Origin: JBFXIE01 sp050176255
GTDB lineage: Bacteria > Pseudomonadota > Gammaproteobacteria > Burkholderiales > Burkholderiaceae_C
DNA: 39,517 nucleotides
Assembly (NCBI RefSeq): GCF_050176255.1
Contig: NZ_JBFXIE010000031.1
Reading direction: 5' to 3' (one strand)
The translations under genes were made by a program, and so were the position numbers. This document shows, in pieces, positions 33,826 through 39,517 of the stretch (positions within the stretch are counted from its first letter, which is position 1; each line of letters starts with the position of its first letter). The notes beneath the pieces are model-generated. The model had not been told where the DNA came from and made no database searches. It worked only from the letters and a program-made list of their open reading frames with translations.

Positions 33826-34697
33826 GGATGGTTTCTCGTGCCCAGCAGGCGGGCAAACACTTGGCGCAGGCCGGTGGCGGGTGCGGACGGCTGCGCCAGC
33901 CGCGCAAGGGGCGACGGGCCTTGCAGCTCGGCCATCGTCTGGGCTGGCACAGGGGCGGGGGGCGCGGCAGATGACCACGTCGCGGGAGCCGGGGCTGCAA
34001 CGGGTGCAGCAACAGGTGCAGCGGCTGGGGCGGTCGCCAAGACAGCCTGGGCCGGAGCAGAAATAGCGGCGGCGGCAGGTGCGGCTGCGCCCCAGCGCGC
34101 GGCCTGCCTTGCGGGCTCGCTGAGGGGTGCCCCGGCATGCCACAAGGGGTGCGCCACAGTCGCTGCTGCGTGGGCGCCGGATTGCGCTGCGGCGGCCACT
34201 GGCTGGACAGGCGCCATCGCTGCCGCCGGCGCGGCAGTCGCAACTGGCGCCGCCAGTTCATGCAGGAGCAGGTGAGCCGGTGCCGCTGCAGGCGTCGGCT
34301 GCGTAACCGTGGCCAAGGCATGCGCCGCAGGCCAGGGGGGCGTTGCGCCCGCAGGCGCAGCGTCCAGGCGTGGCTCGATACGTTGGCCGACCGGAGCTAC
34401 CGGAGCTACCGGAGCTACCGGAGCTACCGGAGCTGTCTGCGCCACGGGTGCGGCCGCTGGCTGTTGAAGCTGTTGAACCAGAACCGGCGCTTGTGTCTGC
34501 CATTGCGGAGGGGGAGCGCCCGTCGCTTCACCCGGGCGCACAGCGGGCACCTCTTGCGGCAGCGCCTCCAATGCGTTGATGAGCGGCCAGCGCCCACGCG
34601 CCGCATCCGCCTCGCGCGAGCGCGTCAGCTCCCGGTAGGTGTCGGGTTTGCCGCCAAACTCTTGGTACAGGCTGAAAATGTCATTGGGCTGCTGCAT
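33822..34697 (-). CDS. bcsP: BcsP/BcsR-like cellulose biosynthesis protein with Ala/Pro-rich tail
   Basis: A 291-residue cytoplasmic protein. Only the first ~50 residues look globular: NDIFSLYQEFGGKPDTYREL then GRWPLINALEALPQ. This follows the BcsR pattern (ND...L...F...Y.ei...rWPLl) and fits the betaproteobacterial BcsP family. The rest is low complexity, rich in Ala, Pro and Val, including five tandem APV units encoded by a 9-base DNA repeat. A conserved-looking end LRQVFARLLGTRNHP closes it. AGGACA precedes the ATG. Located between bcsD and bcsQ, it is a candidate scaffold partner of BcsD; that role is an inference. The name is by motif and position only. Confidence 0.75.
   Translation of the reverse strand: MQQPNDIFSLYQEFGGKPDTYRELTRSREADAARGRWPLINALEALPQEVPAVRPGEATGAPPPQWQTQAPVLVQQLQQPAAAPVAQTAPVAPVAPVAPVAPVGQRIEPRLDAAPAGATPPWPAAHALATVTQPTPAAAPAHLLLHELAAPVATAAPAAAMAPVQPVAAAAQSGAHAAATVAHPLWHAGAPLSEPARQAARWGAAAPAAAAISAPAQAVLATAPAAAPVAAPVAAPAPATWSSAAPPAPVPAQTMAELQGPSPLARLAQPSAPATGLRQVFARLLGTRNHP
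34390..34434. repeat. Five perfect 9-base tandem repeats in bcsP
   Basis: Unit ACCGGAGCT repeated five times without a change. On the coding (minus) strand it gives repeated Ala-Pro-Val. Being a multiple of three, copy-number change would lengthen or shorten the linker without a frameshift. Confidence 0.9.
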
Positions 34698-34726
34698 GTC
34701 GATGTCCTGTCCACCAGGCGGTCATG

Positions 34727-35215
34727 TCAGGCCGCGACCAGTCGCAGGCGCACGCTGCCCTGCGCATCCGCCGCTGTCACCACGTCCACCCGTAGCCCCT
34801 CGGCGCCGGCGGCGGCAAACCAATGCTGGTAAACCCCCTGCAAAAAGCCGCAGGCCCAAGGCACCTGTGCCTCGCCGAAAGCCGCCGCAAGGGGCGAAAA
34901 ATGGTGCGTCACTTCGATGCCCTCGCTGGTCTGGCCCAGCTCGGCCCAGCCCCATTCGAGCAAGTCCCACACGCGGTTCATGTCTTGCTGAAGCTCTTGC
35001 ACCGTCTCGCAGGCGTTCAGCGGGTGCGCGGCAGCAAAGCGCACGCCGATGCGCGCCATGAGTGTGGTCAGCTCTTGTGCCGGCAGGGCCGATGCGAATT
35101 CATCGCCCATCGCCGCCAGAAAACCGCGCCACTGGCGTGAGCACTGCAGCTGGTGCAGGTGGGCAATCTTCATCAGTGGGGAGGATGCGGCGGATTCGGT
35201 GGTCAATGGGATCAT
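34727..35215 (-). CDS. bcsD: Cellulose synthase subunit D
   Basis: A 162-residue homologue of Komagataeibacter BcsD, which forms octameric rings that organise synthase complexes for crystalline cellulose. Alignable stretches are QWRGFLAAMGDEFA, TLMARIGVRFAAAHPL, MNRVWDLLEWGWAELGQ and CGFLQGVYQHWFAAAGAEG (compare the GWG and LEGLYGRWV pattern in the acetic acid bacterium). The start is uncertain: an ATG at 35215, an ATG at 35173 and a TTG at 35242 are in frame, none with a clear ribosome site. First gene of the bcs operon, 29 bases before bcsP. Confidence 0.85.
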   Translation of the reverse strand: MIPLTTESAASSPLMKIAHLHQLQCSRQWRGFLAAMGDEFASALPAQELTTLMARIGVRFAAAHPLNACETVQELQQDMNRVWDLLEWGWAELGQTSEGIEVTHHFSPLAAAFGEAQVPWACGFLQGVYQHWFAAAGAEGLRVDVVTAADAQGSVRLRLVAA

Positions 35216-35275
35216 GGATAGCGCAAATGCGCGAGCGCGCAAGCGTTAATGGTGTAACACAATATTTTCTCAATA

Positions 35276-35304
35276 AATATCTACTATCGGCAATAGCAAG
35301 TCAA
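35276..35304 (-). promoter_or_regulatory. Probable promoter of the bcs operon
   Basis: On the minus strand TTGACT (35304-35299), a 17-base spacer and GATATT (35281-35276), within the only strongly AT-rich stretch of the region (about 35250-35315). Transcription would start near 35268, about 50 bases before the bcsD ATG. Confidence 0.55.
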
Positions 35305-35315
35305 TACTATTGACA
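35291..35315. promoter_or_regulatory. Inverted repeat between back-to-back bcs and dosC -35 boxes
   Basis: CAATAG (35291-35296), ten bases, CTATTG (35307-35312). It covers the bcs -35 box and overlaps a plus-strand TTGACA (35310-35315), which would be the -35 of a promoter reading toward dosC (its -10 is poor). The arrangement is that of an operator shared by divergent promoters. The remainder, 35316-35620, holds nothing I recognise. Confidence 0.35.
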
Positions 35316-35633
35316 GAAACCCGAGGTGGTGCTGTGTTAAACCAACATCGGCGCCGCTGCCGCCCTGTCTGGGCGCAGGCACCAGAGGGTGCCAGAAAAT
35401 CAGGCAACGCCTCCGCCCCCCGGTAATGCCCACCGCTGTCAGCGGGCCCAGGCCGGCCTCTCTTTTGGCGAAGCACAGCTGGGCGATGGGGTGTGGCCAC
35501 GGCTATTCGCTGGAGCAACATGCACAATCTCGGACAATTGACGCACTGCGGTGCAGCGTCGGTGACGAAGTCCCTTGTCATGTCGGGTTTTGGAGACATG
35601 GGCGGCGGCCTCTCGTCCAGGATCGCCTCGGGG

Positions 35634-35680
35634 AGCAGGTCTTTGGGGTTCTTTTTTTTTGGGTAACCTGCTTTCAGCAG
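35634..35680 (+). other. Alternative hairpins in the dosC leader
   Basis: AGCAGGT (35634-35640) can pair with ACCTGCT (35666-35672), looping out a run of nine T's. Alternatively CTGCT (35668-35672) can pair with AGCAG (35676-35680), ten bases before the dosC ATG. The two cannot form together. A regulatory use is speculative. Confidence 0.35.
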
Positions 35681-35689
35681 TTCTGAGTC

Positions 35690-37066
35690 ATGCCTCATCA
35701 ATCGGATCAACGGCACGCCGCCGAGTGGCGCCAATTGCTGCTCAGCCACAGCCTGGCGGTGCGCCAGCAGGTGAGCGCGCTGGCTGCTGCGCAGTGCGAT
35801 GCACTGGCCAGCCACTTTTACGAGCAGATGATGCGTGATCGGGCTGCCTCGGTCTTTTTGTCGCACGAGCAGGTGCACAGCCGCCTGCACGCGTCCATGC
35901 AGGCCTGGCTGGTGGCGGTGTTTGCGCAGCAGCCTGACGACGACCTGATGCCCCTGGTGGCGCAGCAAAAGAAGATCGGTGAAGTGCATGCCCGCATCGA
36001 CGTGCCTATGCATCTGGTGCTGCGTGGCGCCCGCACCCTGAAAGAGAAAATGCATGTCCTGCTGCAAGACGATGCGGTGTGCCAGGCGGCGGATCGCCCG
36101 GGCGCGCTGCAACTGGTCGCCCGGGTGCTGGACTTGGCCATGGAAGTCATGAGCCAGGCCTATTCCAGCTCGCGCGAACGCAACTCGCGCGCCCAGGAGG
36201 CCTACCGCCTGTTTGCCGTGGCGCAAAACGTTTCCACCGAGCGCGAGCGCCGCCGCGCCGCCTTGCTCGACTGGGAAAACCAGCTCATGTTCGACCACGC
36301 CGTGGGTCTGCAATCGGGGCAGCTGCCGCGCCTGGGCGCATCGGAGTTCGGCCTGTGGTTTCGCCACAAGGGCACGCATGTGTTCCAGGGCGCTGCAGAG
36401 ACCGAGGCCATCCTGGGTGCCATACAGCACATTGACGAGGCCGTGTTGCCCGCCTTTGCCTTGCCCGGAGGCGAAGCCGAGCGCATCGCACGCCTGCGTG
36501 ATCTGCGCGAGAGCTGCAAGCGCATTGCCTTCCAGCTGAACACCTTGTTCGAGCAAAACACCGAGCTCGAATCCGGACGCGACGTGCTCACGCGGCTGCT
36601 CAATCGCAAGTTTCTGCCCGTGGTGCTGGGCAAGGAAGTCAACTACGCGCGCACCAGCGGTGTCAGCCTGTCGGTGCTGGCCATCGACATTGACCATTTC
36701 AAACAGATCAATGACACCTACGGCCATGCTGCCGGAGACAGCGTGCTGCAGCACCTGGCCGGTCTGCTCACCCACCACACCCGCGGCGGCGACTATCTGT
36801 TTCGGCTGGGCGGTGAAGAATTCTTGCTGCTGCTGGTGGACACCCCGCTGGCGGGCGCGCAGCGCGCTGCGCAAAAGCTGTGCAGGCAGGTGGCTGCCGA
36901 AGTGTTTTCGCTGCCCAACGAGCAGACCCTGCACGTCACCGTCAGCATCGGCGTGGCTGCCTTCAACGGCCACCCTGACTATCAGCATTTGCTCAACCGC
37001 GCCGATGCTGCCCTCTACCAGGCCAAGCATGCCGGCCGTAACAGCGTGATGGTGGCGGCCGATTGA
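35690..37066 (+). CDS. dosC: Globin-coupled heme sensor diguanylate cyclase (DosC type)
   Basis: Makes c-di-GMP from two GTP under control of an oxygen-sensing heme globin. The 458 residues are: globin domain (about 10-155) with proximal His100 in KKIGEVHARIDVP, distal Tyr44 (SHFYEQMM) and Leu66, which line up with Tyr43/Leu65/His98 of E. coli DosC; a middle linker domain (about 165-290); and a GGDEF domain with GGEEF at 374-378 (active A-site) and RGGD at 365-368 (inhibitory I-site). DIDHFKQINDTYGHAAGD is the GTP-binding block. It is cytoplasmic, with no membrane segment. Divergent from the bcs operon across a shared intergenic region, it is the obvious local source of the c-di-GMP that activates BcsA. 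The ribosome site is weak. Confidence 0.93.
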   Translation: MPHQSDQRHAAEWRQLLLSHSLAVRQQVSALAAAQCDALASHFYEQMMRDRAASVFLSHEQVHSRLHASMQAWLVAVFAQQPDDDLMPLVAQQKKIGEVHARIDVPMHLVLRGARTLKEKMHVLLQDDAVCQAADRPGALQLVARVLDLAMEVMSQAYSSSRERNSRAQEAYRLFAVAQNVSTERERRRAALLDWENQLMFDHAVGLQSGQLPRLGASEFGLWFRHKGTHVFQGAAETEAILGAIQHIDEAVLPAFALPGGEAERIARLRDLRESCKRIAFQLNTLFEQNTELESGRDVLTRLLNRKFLPVVLGKEVNYARTSGVSLSVLAIDIDHFKQINDTYGHAAGDSVLQHLAGLLTHHTRGGDYLFRLGGEEFLLLLVDTPLAGAQRAAQKLCRQVAAEVFSLPNEQTLHVTVSIGVAAFNGHPDYQHLLNRADAALYQAKHAGRNSVMVAAD

Positions 37067-37099
37067 CCCGCGGTGCAGCGCAAAGGCTGGCGAATGACT

Positions 37100-37158
37100 G
37101 TTTTGCTATTTAATATATAGCTGCTTGCGCTTGTTTTATAAGCGCTTGACGCATATTT
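37100..37158 (+). repeat. Comamonad-type palindromic element, copy 11
   Basis: TTTTGCTATTTAATATATAG, CTGCTTGCGCTTG, loop TTTTAT, AAGCGCTTGACGC. GCGCTT/AAGCGC pair exactly and the outer part is partly paired. It lies between convergent dosC and mnmA and can terminate dosC. Confidence 0.75.
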
Positions 37159-37200
37159 GACAGTTAAAGAAGGGCTGCCCTTCAGACACAACCCGCCCGC

Positions 37201-37240
37201 GCTGCCATTCCCAGCCCCATCGGAAAATCCGGGTTAATCC
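37201..37240 (+). repeat. Partial copy of the 22.5-kb MITE-like element, overlapping the mnmA stop
   Basis: GCTGCCATTCCCAGCCCCAT then CGGAAAATCCGGGTTAATCC matches 22554-22593 (GCTGCCATCCCAAGCCCTAA then TGGAAAATCTGGGTTCAACC) at roughly 80% of positions. Only the right end is present. The mnmA stop codon (37234-37236) is inside it. Confidence 0.6.
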
Positions 37241-38361
37241 GTTACGTCCGCCGCCGCAATCACCCCGCCGCCCAGGCACACCTCGCCGTCGTACAGCACG
37301 GCGCTTTGCCCCGGCGTGACGGCCCACTGCGCATCGGAAAAGTGCAGGCTGAAACCCGCAGCATCGGCTCGCTCCACCATGCACGCCGCATCCTGCTGCC
37401 GGTAACGCGTCTTGGCCGCGTAGGTGCCGGGTGCGGGCGCGGCACCGGCAATCCAGCTGGCATCCTGCGCATCCAGCCGATGCGACAGCAGCCAGGGATG
37501 GTCGTGCCCCTGCACCACGCGCAGCGTGTTGGTCTCCAGCTCTTTGCGCGCCACAAACCACGGCGCATGCTCGCCGCCGCCGCGCTGCGCGCCCTTCTCT
37601 TTCACGCCGCCAATGCCCAGCCCCTGGCGCTGGCCCAGCGTGTAGAACGACAGCCCCACATGCCGCCCCAGCTTGCGCCCGCGGTCGTCCAGAATGGGGC
37701 CGGGCGCATGGCTGATGTAGCGGTTCAAAAACTCGCGAAACGGCCGCTCGCCAATGAAGCAGATGCCGGTCGAATCCTTCTTCTTGGCATTGGGCAGACC
37801 GATTTCCTCGGCAATGCGGCGCACCTCGGTCTTGTGCAGCTCGCCCACCGGGAACAGCGTTTTGGACAGCTGCGCCTGCGTCAAACGGTGCAAAAAGTAG
37901 CTCTGGTCCTTGGACGGGTCCAGCCCCTTGAGCAGCTCGAACAAGCCAGTGGTGGCGTTCTGCCGCACGCGCGCGTAATGTCCGGTGGCAATCTTCTCGG
38001 CGCCCAGGCGCATGGCGTGGTCCAAAAAAGCCTTGAACTTGATCTCGGCATTGCACAGCACATCGGGGTTGGGCGTGCGCCCGGCCTGGTACTCGCGCAG
38101 AAACTCGGCAAACACGCGGTCTTTGTAGTCCGCGGCAAAGTTGACGTGCTCGATCTCGATGCCGATCACATCGGCCACGGCGGCGGCGTCCACGAAGTCG
38201 ATGTTGGACGAGCAGTATTCGCTGTCGTCGTCATCTTCCCAGTTCTTCATGAAGATGCCGACCACCTCGTGGCCTTGTTGTTTGAGCAGGTAGGCGGTCA
38301 CGGCGGAGTCCACGCCGCCCGAGAGGCCGACGACAACGCGCTGTTTGGTAAGGGCAGTCAT
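37234..38361 (-). CDS. mnmA: tRNA-specific 2-thiouridylase MnmA
   Basis: Transfers sulfur to U34 of Lys, Glu and Gln tRNAs. The 375 residues have the PP-loop VVGLSGGVDSAVTAYLL, then VGIFMKNWEDDDDSEYC, the first catalytic Cys in NPDVLCNAEIKF and the second in STGICFIGERPF, all as in E. coli MnmA. GQRQGLGIGG and TPGQSAVLYDGEVCLGGG mark the C-terminal barrel. The ATG at 38361 was taken; an adjacent GTG at 38364 would add one residue. The last codons run into a partial repeat that supplies the stop. Probably monocistronic. Confidence 0.97.
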   Translation of the reverse strand: MTALTKQRVVVGLSGGVDSAVTAYLLKQQGHEVVGIFMKNWEDDDDSEYCSSNIDFVDAAAVADVIGIEIEHVNFAADYKDRVFAEFLREYQAGRTPNPDVLCNAEIKFKAFLDHAMRLGAEKIATGHYARVRQNATTGLFELLKGLDPSKDQSYFLHRLTQAQLSKTLFPVGELHKTEVRRIAEEIGLPNAKKKDSTGICFIGERPFREFLNRYISHAPGPILDDRGRKLGRHVGLSFYTLGQRQGLGIGGVKEKGAQRGGGEHAPWFVARKELETNTLRVVQGHDHPWLLSHRLDAQDASWIAGAAPAPGTYAAKTRYRQQDAACMVERADAAGFSLHFSDAQWAVTPGQSAVLYDGEVCLGGGVIAAADVTD

Positions 38362-38598
38362 CACCCGGATTGTATTTTTGATGGGCGGGGCGCCTTGCGC
38401 GGGTGTGTGGAACGCGGAGCAGTCCGCAGGGAATGCACCCGGTAGGGTCTAGGGTTGGCGGCTATCGGCCATGAGCGGAAATCCACTCAGAGATGACGTA
38501 GGTCTGTTGGGGATCGGAAGGGACCTTCGCGACGCACAAATCAAGGCACTCTAGAACACCACTAAACTGGCCCCCGATAGTAAAAAAGAGGGGGAAGC

Positions 38599-39480
38599 AT
38601 GAAAATTCAGTGTGTTGAGCGCGATATCCGCCAGGTGTTGGAGTCAGGGACATACCTAATCCCACGTTTCCAGCGGCCCTTCTCTTGGGACAAAGAGAAC
38701 GTTGAGGAGTTCTGGGTCGATAGCACAGCAGAGGTCAAGAAGGATTACTTTATCGGAGCCTTTGTCTCATACAACATTTCCAGCTCTTCCTATGGCTTGG
38801 TCGATGGCCAGCAGCGCCTAACTACCATCACCATTGCACTGTGTGCTATCCGGGACAAGTTCATGGAGTTGGGCCACGATGCCCTGGGCAAGGGTGTGCA
38901 TCGACTTATTGAAACGCGCGATCTCAACGACCAGGCCCAATTCGTCCTCAAAACGGAAACCTCTTACCCGTACCTGCAAGCCAAGATTCAGAGCCTGGAG
39001 AAGGAAGACTCTGACATAGATGCCGGCGAGGAAGAGAGGGCTATCAGTGTGGCCTATCAGACCCTGGCGAGCTTCATCGAGGACGGCGTGGATGCGGCCA
39101 TTGCGAAGGTGGATCCATCCAAGGCCAAGGCCACTGGCAGGAAGTGGTTGGAGCAAGCTCGTAATAAGCTTTTGGGGCTCAAAGTCATTTCAATCACGCT
39201 GGACAACCAGGATGATGCGTACCTGATCTTCGAGACGCTGAACACCCGTGGTAAGGACCTGACGGCCGCAGACCTGGCGAAGAATCACTTCTTGCGACTG
39301 TTGCCCAACAAGGGCAAGGCGCTGGACAGACCGAAGGATCACTGGATGGAGATTCAGTCCACGTTGGATGAGGCGGATCGCCCCATCCAGATTGATCTTG
39401 CCCCCGTATTCCCGGACCCGTCCTATTCGCAACGTAACGCCGAGCCCTTGGCGGGTGAGTGGCGTGCTTGGGCAGCCTGA
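38599..39480 (+). pseudogene. Truncated DUF262 (GmrS-like) gene
   Basis: The first ~265 residues are a recognisable DUF262 domain: IPRFQRPFSWDKENVEEFW, the ParB-like nucleotide motif LVDGQQRLTTITIAL and FETLNTRGKDLTAADLAKN. Full-length GmrSD-type proteins (type IV restriction of modified DNA) continue through DUF262 and carry a DUF1524 His-Me nuclease domain, some 550-700 residues in all. Here the similarity stops after DRPIQIDL, and 26 unrelated residues precede the stop. Codon and base use are clearly less GC-rich than in the neighbours, then GC rises again near 39.4 kb. A strong GAGGGGGAAG ribosome site precedes the ATG. I read it as a horizontally acquired defence gene broken by an insertion or deletion; a natural short form is less likely. 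The gap 38362-38598 holds no recognised gene. Confidence 0.65.
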
Positions 39481-39517
39481 TGCCGCCGGAACTCTCGGGG
39501 TGAACGCATTTTCAACG

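Noticed and set aside
35316..35689. Possible c-di-GMP riboswitch or small gene (an 86-codon plus frame at 35426-35686) ahead of dosC
   Set aside because: No GEMM-type consensus could be found by eye, and the small frame has no ribosome site or recognisable pattern.
35270..37030. A 586-codon open frame on the minus strand opposite dosC
   Set aside because: Shadow of the dosC frame; the true gene has heme and GGEEF motifs.
38462..38665. A 67-codon minus-strand frame, and an AAACTGGCCCCC stretch reminiscent of IS21-type ends
   Set aside because: The frame overlaps the DUF262 start and shows no known domain; one short match is too little to call an insertion sequence end.

Overview
This window looks like a chromosomal segment of a high-GC betaproteobacterium, most likely family Comamonadaceae in Burkholderiales (Acidovorax/Alicycliphilus-like). 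The inference rests on gene order (LysM protein-dprA beside def-fmt; uvrA-MFS-ssb), on type 2 ArgC and type 2 PyrF, and on a dense family of short intergenic palindromes with an ATAGCTGCCAGCGCTTG-like core that I associate with this family. No rRNA, tRNA or CRISPR array was seen.

Layout. 1-1021: 5' part of sucC (minus), divergent from argC. 2469-4969: dprA and a LysM protein (minus), divergent from def-lipoprotein-fmt-azlC-azlD (5150-8368), whose junctions after def, fmt and azlC overlap by 4 bases. 8502-9707: pgk. 9774-11712: an EamA permease and a capsule-type glycosyltransferase (minus). 11866-14866: pyrF and a chemoreceptor. 14925-20286: uvrA (minus), then an MFS transporter and ssb. 20437-22101: a 554-residue lipoprotein of unknown function built from two related halves. 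22102-22637: a gene-free nest of repeats and a strong bidirectional terminator.

22638-37066 is the main functional block, a complete cellulose synthesis and export operon on the minus strand: bcsD-bcsP-bcsQ-bcsA-bcsB-bcsZ-bcsC. Facing away from it across a 474-base intergenic region is a globin-coupled diguanylate cyclase (DosC type). DosC should make c-di-GMP in response to oxygen, and BcsA carries an intact c-di-GMP-binding PilZ domain, so the arrangement suggests a local oxygen - c-di-GMP - cellulose circuit. BcsD beside an Ala/Pro-rich BcsP suggests an intracellular scaffold that orders the synthases. bcsE, bcsF and bcsG are not in the window.

37234-38361 is mnmA (minus). From about 38.4 kb composition becomes less GC-rich and a GmrS-like DUF262 gene appears. 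It ends early, without the expected C-terminal nuclease region, where the sequence turns GC-rich again near 39.4 kb; this looks like an accessory region with a truncated defence gene.

Apart from the bcs/dosC block, the most notable structure is repetitive. At least eleven copies of one palindromic element lie mostly at gene ends. Some act as terminator-like hairpins, some contribute stop codons, and one lies inside fmt. Two larger MITE-like inverted-repeat elements (2191-2354 and 22409-22591) were also found.
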